A DNA stretch of 64,000 bases from Hyaloperonospora brassicae (lineage: Eukaryota > Oomycota > Peronosporomycetes > Peronosporales > Peronosporaceae). Below are positions 1-10,411 of this stretch, piece by piece. Position 1 is the stretch's first letter. The number at the start of each line of letters is the position of its first letter. Position numbers and translations under genes: made by a program. The stretch lies in contig CANTFL010000199.1 in the NCBI GenBank assembly GCA_947650285.1, positions 1-64,000 of the forward strand. Reading direction: 5' to 3'. A model generated the notes under the pieces. The model ran no database searches and was not told the DNA's origin. It worked only from the letters and a program-made list of their open reading frames with translations.

Positions 1-19
1 ACGTTGTGCGGCCTGCTAA

Positions 20-552
20 TGTAGAGGAGCTACACAGCTCCTTAAGTCAGAGGAAGACTTAACGCTCTTACGAGCAACTTTGGTTTTACGAACCCGACTC
101 AAAGATTTAACAGCTCCGAGAGCTAAAACGGTGATTTAATGAACCCGACTCGAAGAGTCAACAAGCTCAAAGAGCTTACGGTCCCTGTTCCAGGGGGACT
201 AAACGATTTAAAGAATCAAACGCACTGAGTGCACAAGGAGTAGCTGCCTTAACAAGGCGTTGCTAACTCCTTACGATTGCAAGACGCCTCAGAGAGGCAC
301 GTGTCTTTTGTTGATCAAAATGGGAACTGAATTTTATTTCTTCGTTTAACCTAAAAGAACACCGTCGAACAAAGTCAATAACCTACTCGCTAATGTTCTT
401 AAAAACTATTTAAAGGCCTCGTAATCAATGGTTGACAGACAGCAGTCTTCAACAATTGATACTTGTGTTCTAATATCACTTTAAAGGGGATACAATCTCT
501 TGTGTGTACCACACCTATTGTCGACTACCAGTCGAAGTGTAACCCCTTTACA
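20..552 (-). repeat. 3' LTR of E1
   Basis: Aligns with 21629-22160. About 360 bp next to the TGTAA...-type end (190-552) are nearly identical in the two copies, while the first 170 bp (20-190) differ at many positions. The sequence is a chain of short inverted repeats such as GCTC-TTAC-GAGC (74-85), GACTC-GAA-GAGTC and GCCTTAACAAGGC, whose stems mostly persist in the other copy although loops change. Confidence 0.88.
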
Positions 553-660
553 CCCTCCTCCACCAGACTAACGTTTCCAAAAAATGTCAATCGAATTCTT
601 TTTCAAAGAGGACGGTGTGTGTGCGCTTCAACCTGCACATTTTTCAAAACACAAAACACC

Positions 661-1961
661 ATGGCATCGCCACCCCATGAGTCCTCGAGTTTCTCGTCTT
701 ATCTAGGCATCGATGTGGATGTGGATTATGGTAGCGATATTGATATGCATGGTGACAAGAGGACAATGTCCGACGCACCAGTGCAATAGGCACCGCCTCA
801 TCCTGAACCAAACCTATTTGCCGAGCGTGGCGAAGCTAACGCGCCATCGGCGCCGCATCAAACACTTATCGTGGGCGATGTTATCATCACTAATCCGCTC
901 GATGAGCAACAAGAGTTGGATATCCAACGAGAGGAGAGAGCTTAGCGCCGTATGCAGCTTGCTGCAACCCTTGAGGGTCGTCGTGGCTATCTGTTCACAC
1001 CACTCAATGTGGAAGAGCGTATACGCCAAACGACAGGTCGTTCTTTGGCAACGTGGGCCATTAACGCTGAGCCTACATCTTCTGATGAGGTGGCGAGTCG
1101 ACAGGCACTTCATGAGAGGTACCTGCAACCCCAATTGACGACTCGAAGTCAATACAAGCTGCGACTTGACACACAAGCACGGGGTGCACTGGTTCCACCG
1201 ATGAAGGGCATACCCATCCTCTTATTCGCAGGCGAATCTCACGAGGAATAAGACAAAGCTTTTGTTCGCTTGGTGCATCGAAAACGACACATCAGCAGCG
1301 TGTTAGCTCTCAGAGCAAGTGCCGATGTGGCAGATGTTCGTCTAGAACGAAAGCTTCGGTATGATTACGCCAAGCTTAAGGTTAGAGGACAGTTGCGAAC
1401 TCGCACACGCTATGCTCCGGGTGTGCCGGTCAATGTGAGTGTTGGTCAAGCGGGACCCAACTACCCATCTGCTCCACCATTATTGATGAGGAGCGCTCTC
1501 GGTCGAGGGACGACCCCTGGCACGATGTTCAAAAACATCAACGGCGTATGGGCAATCCTGTCGAAGGGGTGGCATAAACTCCCACGAGTTCTCCGACTCC
1601 GGATACCCTCGCCACTTCACCAGATGCCGATATTGACCCTGACGACGACGTCGTTTCAGGAGTCGCTCCACATGGAACTGGCGGTTCCCTTGCTCATCGA
1701 GCAGCGTCGGAGGTGGTCGGTATACCGAAGGAGGAGCATAAGAAGATGCTTCTAGAGCTGAGTGGTCTCCGTGAGACATTGGGTAAGACCCATAGTGCGT
1801 TTGACACGATGCGAGCCCGTGTCCAGGCGTTGGAGTTGGGCCAAGCCCGGATGGAGGCTCAGCTTGACCTCCTGATACGGATTCAGCAACCGATGGCAAG
1901 GCCAACCTACCCGGCGCAAGCGCCTCAAAGTTCACGTGGGACGGATCCCGATACGGCTTAA
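661..1961 (+). pseudogene. E1 antisense ORF (aORF-1), coiled-coil C-terminus
   Basis: On the strand opposite to gag-pol, starting about 110 bp inside the 3' LTR. One frame runs from ATG 661 (MASPPHESSSFSSYLG, then an Asp-rich patch) to about 1540 with only three stop codons (near 787, 943 and 1249). A shifted frame, 1713-1961, then encodes a heptad-like helix (MLLELSGLRETLGKTH, then MRARVQALELGQARME). No known family is recognised. The coding look, similar placement in E2 and E3, and the coiled coil argue that it was once a gene. It could instead be a chance antisense frame, since part of it overlaps the chromodomain. Confidence 0.5.
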
Positions 1962-2244
1962 GCAAACCAACGTAGGACACAGGTTGTGTGCGCAGTTTGC
2001 GCGGAAGGTTGAGTGTAAACGCAATTCCCTTCTTGGCGACAACCGTGAATGGTCCAATGAAGCGCGGGCGCAACTTTGTTTTGAAGACAGCAGACACTAC
2101 ATTCGTAAGTAGGTTTTTTAGCATTGAGTAGAACTTGGTCTCCGACCTCATAACATTCAATATAACCTCTGCCATTAGCATCAGCTTGTTCCTTCTGCTT
2201 GTCTTGGCTATCAGCCAGTGCGTCACGCACATGTCGCAAGACAT
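1480..2244 (-). CDS. E1 integrase C-terminus with GPF motif and chromodomain
   Basis: A 254-codon open minus-strand frame. After about 50 residues there is the GPF/Y module (RPRFIGPFTVV, then YVGLLKPYRD), a Pro/Ser-rich linker, and a chromodomain near the C-terminus (QFHVERLLKRRRR, then HLVKWRGYPESENSWE). In chromoviruses this tail guides integration by binding histone marks. The same DNA on the plus strand (to 1961) carries the coiled-coil part of the antisense frame, so about 480 bp would be used on both strands. Confidence 0.8.
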   Translation of the reverse strand: MSCDMCVTHWLIAKTSRRNKLMLMAEVILNVMRSETKFYSMLKNLLTNVVSAVFKTKLRPRFIGPFTVVAKKGIAFTLNLPRKLRTQPVSYVGLLKPYRDPSHVNFEALAPGRLALPSVAESVSGGQAEPPSGLGPTPTPGHGLASCQTHYGSYPMSHGDHSALEASSYAPPSVYRPPPTLLDEQGNRQFHVERLLKRRRRQGQYRHLVKWRGYPESENSWEFMPPLRQDCPYAVDVFEHRARGRPSTESAPHQ

Positions 2245-3776
2245 TCAATCGCGTTGCGAGAAACTCGCTTACCTGTTTTTTCAACCGTAGCAAAGCTAAT
2301 ATCAGCAAGCCAATCGGCAACTCCTCCCCCACCAAGCCCTGAAACACGTATTGGTAGCGTTAACGGAACGCGAGGGTGTGTGAGACCATTCACATAAAAC
2401 GGTGTGTAGCCGGTGGAGGCATGCACGGCGTTATTCAACGCAAATTCAACGACAGGGATCATCGAACTCCAACGTTTAGGCGTTTCAGCGCAAACACTGC
2501 GCAAGATGTCACCGATAATGCGATTCACTCGCTCGGTTTGACCATCAGTCTGCGGATGATCCGCTGTGGACATGTCCAAACGTGTGCCGAGCACCTTGAA
2601 GATGGACTTTCCAAAACTTCCCAGTGAAGCGAGGGTCTCTTTCAGAGACAATTGCCAACGGCAAACTGTGTTGTCAAAACACTCGATCAATAAACAGCGT
2701 AGCTGTACCTTCACCATCAATGGTATCTGGCACCGCTGCTAAATGAGCGATCTTTCTCAAACGATAAGCAAAGACCACAATACCCGTATTGCCATACGAA
2801 TCTTTCGGTAAGCCGAACAGGAGATCCATGCTTATGGACTCCCAACACGTCTTGGGTACAGGAAAACTAGCCAGAGGCGCGGCCGCGTGAGATGAGAGTT
2901 TGACCCGTTGACACGTTTCACACGTACGCAAATATGTGCTCACCCATTTGTATAGTTTGGGCCACCAATAGCATTGGCTAACTGAGCCGTAGGTCTTTTC
3001 ACGACCGCGATGACCACTCAACGCAGTACCATGTGCCTCATAGAGGATCCGATACTTCAATTCCTCATCATGAAGGACACCGATGCAAGGGGTATCCTCA
3101 ACCTCCGTGCTATAGCACAACATGCCACTCTTAATCGAATATTGATGAAGCCCTCTACGTAGGTGTGCTGAAAATTCTATGTTTGAGTCCTTGAACTCGT
3201 CACTCCCAAGAGAACGTAGCAGAGCTATACAGTGTTCATCCTTCGCACATGCCGTGCGGATTAGGTCAGTGACCGACGACGACAGAGTCGTAACATGAGC
3301 AAGCTCATAGTCAGGCCTACGTGACAACGCATCAGCCAAAGCATTCTGCTTGCCTGGCTTATACTTCACCTCGAGGTTGTACTCGGCAAAGAAGGAAAGC
3401 CAACGAGTCGTTCTCTGAGAGAGGTGAGGCGACTGGGTCGCAGTGCGTAGTGACGCCAGATCTGTATAGATCACAAACGGCTTAGAGTCAAGAAGATAAC
3501 TATGAATTTGACGAGAGCATGCTTGATTGCAAGTAGCTCTTTGCCATGAACAAGATAGTTCTTTTCTGCGGCCTTCAGCTGCCGAGACTCAAACGAAATT
3601 ACGCGTTCCCGTCCATCAGAATCTGTCTGTAAGAGAGCGCTGCCTATAGCAAAGTCAGATGCGTAACAGACGACACTGAACGATCGATCAGGATCAGGCA
3701 AAGCCAAGATTTGCGCATGAAGGAGACTCTCCTTTAATGCTTGAAAAGCATCATGCTCGGTGCTAGTCAGCACCAC
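2223..3776 (-). pseudogene. E1 RNase H and integrase domains, frameshifted
   Basis: 3776-3471 and then 3474-2674 encode an RNase H of the Ty3/Gypsy type (CYASDFAIGSALLQ, HGKELLAIKHAL, IYTDLASLRT, LADALSRRPDYE). Integrase follows with its HHCC zinc region (GHRGREKTYG ... CETCQRVK) and the first catalytic Asp in SISMDLLFGLP. The frame then changes; the second Asp motif, usually S-D-R-D-P-R-F, reads SERDPRF here (GAA codon, complement of 2641-2643), so the catalytic Asp is replaced by Glu. The third motif, HPQTDGQTERVNR, keeps its Glu. The copy is doubly damaged. Confidence 0.87.
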
Positions 3777-3779
3777 TTC

Positions 3780-5200
3780 ACATCTTTTTTAAGGAGATTG
3801 GATAATGGCCGAGCCATGTCTGCGTAATTTGCACTATACTTGTGTAAGTAATTGGCAAGTCCAAGCCACTTACGTAAGTTCTTTTGGTTCTTCGGAACCA
3901 ACCAATAAATATGGATTCTTCCTTAGTGAGATTTGCTATAGGACCTCGCTTCCGAACGAAGAGTCCTGATACGGAATCCCTTCTGCACTAAAGATGCACT
4001 TAGACGCGTTGGCGTACAACTTATTCGTGCGCATGCACTCGATCACCGCTCGTAAATGGTCAATGTGATTGTCCACATCTGACTGACCGTTCATAGCACG
4101 ACTATGGACAAAGAAGTCATCAAAGTATGTCTGTGCATAATCTCTGTGAGGTCTGAACAATTGTGTCCCAAGACAATTGAATGTAGCCGGGGCATTTGGT
4201 AACCCTTGCGGCATAACAAGCCACTCCCAGAGCATACCGCTTGGAGTGCTGACCGCTGTCAGCGGAATATCGCTTTCTCGCATGAGAAGTTGGTAATAAC
4301 CATCGATTAAGTCGAGTGCAATGTACATTGTACATCCCACCATATTGTTCTGAAGAAGATTCTTCCTCGTAATTGGTGTCTAAGCCGGGATGGTGGCTGC
4401 ATAAGCTTATTGTAAGCAATAATAGTGCGCCACTTCCCATTGGGCTTTTTGACACAGAAGGTCGGTGTGAAATGGGGAGATTTGCTCTCACTTACCATTC
4501 CTGCCGCGTGCTTTGCACGAAAGAAGTCGTCAATGACGTCACACTGCTCCTTCGGTAAAGGCCACTGCCGTGTTACGCAGTATTTAGTTCCAGGAACCAA
4601 GTCAATTTCATGACGTACACCTCTATCGGGAGGCAAGATGGACGTTGGGTTGTGACACACCACGTCCTGAAATTCCTTTACCAAAGGATAGAAAGGATCA
4701 AGAGGATCCTTAAGGATAGACGATCCACTACGGGCATCCAATGCCGCCTTTGTGTCCTTAAGGACTGACTCGTTCAATAACGAGGATGAGTTCAACTCAA
4801 TATTCGGTCGAATGACCACTAACTCGGATAATTCTCCTGCCTGTAAGGCTTGGCTGAATTCGCCGTCAGACATTTCGTCTAGTTCAAAGAGTGTATCCAA
4901 AGATAGAAGAGTCTCAAGACTAATATTGCCATCAATCTGGCCAGTCAACCCATTGACAAGTGTATATAGTGTATTATTACTATTATCACTTCGTGACTTC
5001 TTAGACGTTGGGCGCTTAACAGTTGCCACCCTACGCTGAGATTGTTTCCTCAAAGAAACCTTACCCCTCCTAGAGGCCGGGACAGTAGGGTCCCCGTGGT
5101 TGCTATTCATCTTAGCACGCTTTATACGATGGCTCATGTCTTGAACGACATCTGGTGAAGTGCTACGTAACTCGAACACTTCACATAGTGGAATACACAT
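3780..5200 (-). pseudogene. E1 reverse transcriptase domain, frameshifted
   Basis: Open minus-strand frame from 5200 to 4307 carries the linker and the start of RT: RHEIDLVPGTKYCV, then WPLPKEQ, then SPHFTPTFCVKKPNGKWR, typical of oomycete Ty3/Gypsy pol. After a frame change near 4340-4400 the domain continues in 3936-4343 with DLIDGYYQ, LVMPQGLPNAPATF and the catalytic YFDD box (TYFDDFFVHS). A thumb-like segment (LRKWLGLANYLHKYSANY) follows in another frame around 3790-3890. RT would copy element RNA to DNA; the frameshifts mean this copy cannot. Confidence 0.85.
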
Positions 5201-5255
5201 ACCACTTCACGTACAGCATCCGGGCCTAGCCCTGAACACTCTGGCTTCTCGCCAT

Positions 5256-7073
5256 TGTGGTAAAAACACTAATTGAATTAAATGATGGGACGTGGATCGG
5301 TGGCCATCCATTTAAGGTGTCACTTACTGGTGGAAAACGGGTCCATGGGACGTGGAGATCCAATGAGGAGATGGAAACCGATCTCAACGGGAATCGGCGA
5401 TCTGGTCCAACTGTCACCAAACTGATGGATACGGATCGACCTGAGACGGAGCGATCTGGGACAAGCCGACAAATAGAACGATTTCCATGGAGCGATCTGG
5501 GACAAGGATCTGGGACCAAGTGATGTGATATGACTCGGTGATGAAGGTGTAACATCCTGCAGATCGGTGACGCTCTCTACTGATCTCCCAAAGGGAGTAC
5601 TGATTTAGGTGAATTATGGCCTGATATGGAAGTGGGGATGTTTGTGGGAGTCCGTGGGACCGTTGTAAGAACTGTGGATGGTCCCATTGAGCAGATAAAC
5701 TCTTGGTGATGGTATCGGAGTATGCACAGTGAACGGAAGAAAATATATGGCCGGATTGCACTATGTCGATCCTCGACTATCTCGAATTGGGCATCAGATC
5801 GGTCATGTTTTCCACTGATTATGGATATATCGCTGATGAGACTTTCGGATCATGACAGAAATGCTTGTTGAAGGTTCGTGCGTGATGTCTCAAAAGTTCA
5901 GACCGAAAGAGCCAGTGGAAGCCGGTTGAATTGACGTCGCAAAGCGGATTTGGACACATTTGGTGTTTGAGTACTATTTTGAACCTTTTGGTATCAAAAT
6001 TGGGCATTTGGTACCACATTTGGGATTTGCTCCTTTTTGATGTCTAGGTACGATATCGGGAGTGTTGGCGCTATCTTTGGAGTACAGGCCACGAAATTTC
6101 GACACGTGTTCAACGGGGCGGTCAAGTTTAAAGGTGATATCGACTTGGAGAGTGAAGTACGGTTGGGAATAGGCTTAAAGATAGGTTGGCTAATAATTGG
6201 TTGGTAAATAAACAGACTCGAACTCTACTTCTTCTGCACACGACGCGCGTTCCTCCCCTCTTCTCCGGGAATGATTGATTTGGCTTCACCGGCGGGTCAA
6301 GGCCAGCGTGTTACAAGGAAACAGAAGACCGATCTTGGATTGTTGGCCAAGATCGGGAAGAGCGATCTCGGGATATCTGGCCCGGATCGATCAAGTACTC
6401 ACACTCAACTCAACTGCTAGGGTAGCAGCAACACAAGGAAAAGGAAAATGACATTGGATACAAGATCGCGAGACGGCTCAAGTGGTCAGAAGATCCGGAC
6501 AAGGCGTTAAAGACAAGATCAGTCAAGATCGAAGCGGTCTACTGGACATATCGGCGTGTTTCATTTTGGCGAAACCAAGAACCGATCTGTCCATATTGCG
6601 CACTTCCGGCAAGATCGGCCGATCCCGAGACCAGATCGGACCGATCCCGAGACCAGATCGGACCGATCCCAACGCAAGATCGACGCAAGACTATTATTTG
6701 CTGAGTGAAGATTTCCGCATAGCAAAAACCCCGATCCCGAAGACGAATCGAGATCGATGTGATTCAAGATCGATATCGCGACATCTCCAAATAGAGATCG
6801 CCGCGACCCAAGATCAGGATCACAGAACCCCTGTTCGTGGTGTAAAGATTTCCGCACCGGAAGCGAACGCTCAATCCCAAACCCTCAGCGAGATCGACGT
6901 CTCCCAAGGCCATTACGAAGAGCTCAAGCCAGCCCAAACGACGGGCACACAAGGTAAGCACAAGGCTATACAGCAAGGCACGGATCGGAGTACCGCCTCC
7001 GTGAGTCGGCAAGTCTGGGCAAGTGGAAGATCGACACTCACTAAAGTAATTTTGTGAGATCGAATTCACCACA
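5256..7073 (+). repeat. 5' LTR of E2 (1818 bp)
   Basis: Matches 17863-19693. The first 110 bp carry about a dozen substitutions relative to the 3' copy; the remaining 1.7 kb differ at only about seven positions plus one 13-bp unit (GATCTGGGACAAG) that is duplicated once more in the 3' LTR. An open 191-codon frame (6482-7057) exists in both LTRs and is probably fortuitous. Confidence 0.92.
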
Positions 7074-7092
7074 ATGGTGCGCGTGCCCGGAT
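7074..7092 (+). promoter_or_regulatory. E2 candidate primer binding site
   Basis: Directly after the 5' LTR: AT followed by TGGTGCGCGTGCCCGG. It starts with TGG as expected for pairing with a tRNA CCA end, and differs from the E1/E3 site. The tRNA is not identified. Confidence 0.55.
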
Positions 7093-9470
7093 CTTCTGAG
7101 GCCTCTGGATTTCACCGTGATTCCACTGGCGAAGATGTCAAGATCAACCTACAACCTGAGATTGAAGTGTCAGCGACAGAGGGATCGACGCAGACACGCA
7201 GAAACACAAGATCCTCAGATCATCAGAGTTTTGGGAGGGGTCTGATGAAATGGAAATGGAAGAGGAAGATCGAGAGATCGATCTGGAAGATAAACCTCAA
7301 ATAAATCCTAGGGTCCTTTCGGGGGCCACCGCAGATCGCTCTGCAAATCGGCTGGATGAAAATCCAAATGCGAAAGCCAAACCCTACTTCCTCATCGACA
7401 GATCTCCCGACCTCAAGCCGAGAAACACGATCACGAGATCGAGCACATCGAAACGATCCACGACGAGATCAGTGGGATCGGAGGTCAAAGATCGCCGGAT
7501 CGGCCGAACCGTGCAATCGAAGATCGGAGTCAAAGAGGAATACGATGAAACACCAGAGAAGATCGCGACGCCAAAGACGGAATGTAACCCAAAGATTATC
7601 GCGCTCAGGGAGAAGGAGACGACGGGTGAGGTACGGGGGCGTTCGAAATGGCAGTAACATTATGGCCATTTAAGGACTCTGCTCAAGACGGATCCAGTAT
7701 TCAAGATATTAAGGCCCAAGTTTTTGGTCCTCTGGATAAGCCGATCTTGGTCTTACCTTTTGGGACCAACAAAGTCGACGAGAATAATCTGATTTTGCAG
7801 AAATTGTACGACATGGGTGTCTGACCTAATGCCTCTGATGGAGATGAACTGCTGAGTTGCAGCTTGGAACAGTAGAAGAATGCGGCGAATGAGTTTGTGG
7901 AGATCATGATAATGCTGGTGGGCAAAGCCAATACTCCTGAAGACAAGATCGGGACACCCTCAGACTCACTCCGGAAACACCTTGCGGGATCGCCCCGCTA
8001 CGCTTTGGATGACTCCGAGAGTGAGTCTGATGGATCCATCAGCATTCGTCGGATATCTCTGGGACCATCAAGTGGTACAATTTTACAGGAAATGATCGGC
8101 CAAGCCAAGATCGACGCCTTTAAAGGACATGCCAAGAGCGACATACCACTGAGATCGGCCGGTACCCGTACTGGGCTGGATGATCAAGTAAAGGGCAAAC
8201 TAAGCCGGTACTTCCATTCAGCCATGAAGAAGTACGAGGCGGATCAACGTGCGGCTCAGCGAGTGAATCGACAGACAAACTGCCACCCAGATCGCCGTAC
8301 CTTTCTCCGACCTTCGCACGAAAGCCATCATGACATGCCGGATGTGGAGATGGAATCGGTGGAGTCGGACACTTACCAAAAGATCCACCATAGGGCGGAA
8401 TACGACCCGGATGATTTATGGATGCCCGAACCACGACGTCCTCACGTAGACGCGACCGGTGTGACTACCGGACGGGGAAGCATCACGCAGAGGATCAGAC
8501 TATCAGCAATTTCTGAGCTGAAATAATTTTCAGGGAAGGATCGGGAAGAAGACAAAGCATGAACATGGATCGGTAAAGTGAAGTCAGAGTTCATACAGGA
8601 CCAAGCACCGGAAGAAGAGAGATGTCTGGTTTTCGGTGATTTCATGGTGGGCCCAGCCCGCTACGTGTACTGACTGCTGAGTAGATCGACGAAATTTAAT
8701 TGGAAAGAATTGATGAACAGTTTTCTTGTGGAATATGCGGGACACGGGATGTCCGCGAGCCGGCAACATTACCACGCAAAGAAACGATCGGAGGAAGACC
8801 CTTCGCAGTACCTGAATCGGATTAATGTGTTGGGAATGCAGGCGAAGGTACCGGTGATGACTGGATTGCCAGCTGCGCGCTGAGAACATGTTAACCATTT
8901 CATTGGCACCTCAAATGACCCCTATCTATCCAATTAATTGCTACTGCTGAATGTAGAAGACGCAGACGCCATGCAAAAGACACTGCATGGATATCAACAA
9001 GGGAGATCGCGTCAAGGTAAAGTGATGATGGGATCGTCCAAGTTCAGGCAGAAGGGAACTCCGGGTCCAGCGCTGTCTAAGACTGCACGATCGGTGTGGA
9101 TGATCCGTACCGAGGATGTCGGCAGCGAGTAAGGATTGGACACCTACGGATCTGATTCGGAGGATCGATTGAGATCGATCCACGTGGCTGCTACTACGGA
9201 TCGGCGTTCACCATCTCGCGAGGCTTCAACAAACGCTAGATTGGTCGACCCGAACACTCGTCGAGATTATCAAGATCTCAATATACCATCGAAGCCGTGT
9301 ACTCATTGCGGATCGACCAAGCACGGAGATCTCGGTTGTTGAAAGCGGCTCACGTGTTAGAAGTGTGGGCGTAAAGGACACCCCTCTGACAATTGTTTTT
9401 TCGTGTGTCGTACCTGCGGTGAGATGCATGACCCGAGGAAGTGTCCCATGTAGGAGTTCTACAACATGAT
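7077..9470 (+). pseudogene. E2 gag with three CCHC knuckles, broken
   Basis: Several open stretches (7250-7657, 7897-8526, then an interrupted stretch to about 9000) form a hydrophilic N-terminal region followed by a retroviral-gag-like segment (FNWKELMNSFLVEY, then PSQYLNRINVLGMQ). Three zinc knuckles lie in one frame: 9298-9339 CTHCGSTKHGDLGC, 9355-9396 (C-stop-K-C then GRKGHPSDNC) and 9406-9444 CRTCGEMHDPRKC. Stops lie between or in the knuckles (9340 TGA, 9358 TAG, 9451 TAG). Three knuckles in a Gypsy Gag is more than the usual one or two. The stops look like C-to-T or G-to-A changes in Trp/Gln codons. Confidence 0.75.
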
Positions 9471-9719
9471 CAGCCAGTAGTACGTCCCATTCAAGCATGC
9501 GGGGTGCTGCCAGAGAAGGCTGAGAAGATGTTAAACTAAGACGCTCGCCAATTCTAAATCTGGTACGAGCCGAGCGTTCTGGGCTCTGCATTATTGCATA
9601 CGTGAAAAAAAGAAGACGGATCGCGAGAGTAAGCAGGATACAGATTTAAAAACAAATATATCTCGTTCGAAGTTAAATCGTGTTGCTTCCGTGTCCCATC
9701 TGATGAGGATCGACGAATT

Positions 9720-10322
9720 CTCGCGATCTGAACCAATTATGGATATCGGGCTCGCTTACGGTGAATCTCGCGGGTTGTAGAAACATTACTCGCCCGGAGA
9801 GTGGTATAAACAGGCGAAATATGTTGGCAAGATCAACAACGTAAAAGCCACTCTGCTATTTGATTCTGGTGCTGAAGTGTCGATCATTGACACCACGTTT
9901 GATCGTAAGGTTGGTTGTTACATTGACAAAAGTCAACGACAAGAATGTATCGGGATCGGAGAAACTCCTTATATGACGATAGGACGTACCAAGATCAAAG
10001 TAACCCTCGCGGGATCGCTGGTTAATTATTTTAATGTATGGATAGGCGATCAAGCGGGACAAGACGCGATTTTGGGAATGTACTTTAAGGTACCCGCCGG
10101 AGTAAGACTCGGTCAAGCCGACGGCGCGCTATGTCTTTCAGAGGAAGTCCGTATTCACCTCGCAGGTCGTCGCCCCGCGTACGGATCGAAGGTACAGAAT
10201 GTGACGACGAATGGCCAACACGTGGTGATCCCGGTCGGTGAGTCAAGAGAAGTGAAGATTGGGATCGGTCGGGCCAAGATGAAGTTGTGGGTCGCCAAAG
10301 GACCTGACTGGTACCCACGGTG
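9720..10322 (+). pseudogene. E2 aspartic protease domain
   Basis: Frame with LLFDSGAEVSIID (D-S-G active site) near 9860-9895 and, about 75 residues later, AILGMYFKVP. The main open part is 9877-10323. It would process the Gag-Pol precursor. An in-frame stop lies before it (near 9778), so the precursor is interrupted. Confidence 0.75.
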
Positions 10323-10411
10323 ATCTCGGGGTTTGGTAGGAGGAAGTATCTGCAGATGACCAATATTGGCGACCACGAGATTATACTACCCACTCATACG
10401 GTACTGGGCGT

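Noticed and set aside
463..789. 108-codon plus-strand frame starting in the E1 LTR
   Set aside because: Crosses the LTR border and shares DNA with the better-supported antisense frame starting at 661.
5226..5761. Minus-strand frames in the E2 LTR repeated at 17927-18381
   Set aside because: Both copies lie in LTR sequence; low-complexity Arg/Ser translation of GATC-rich DNA.
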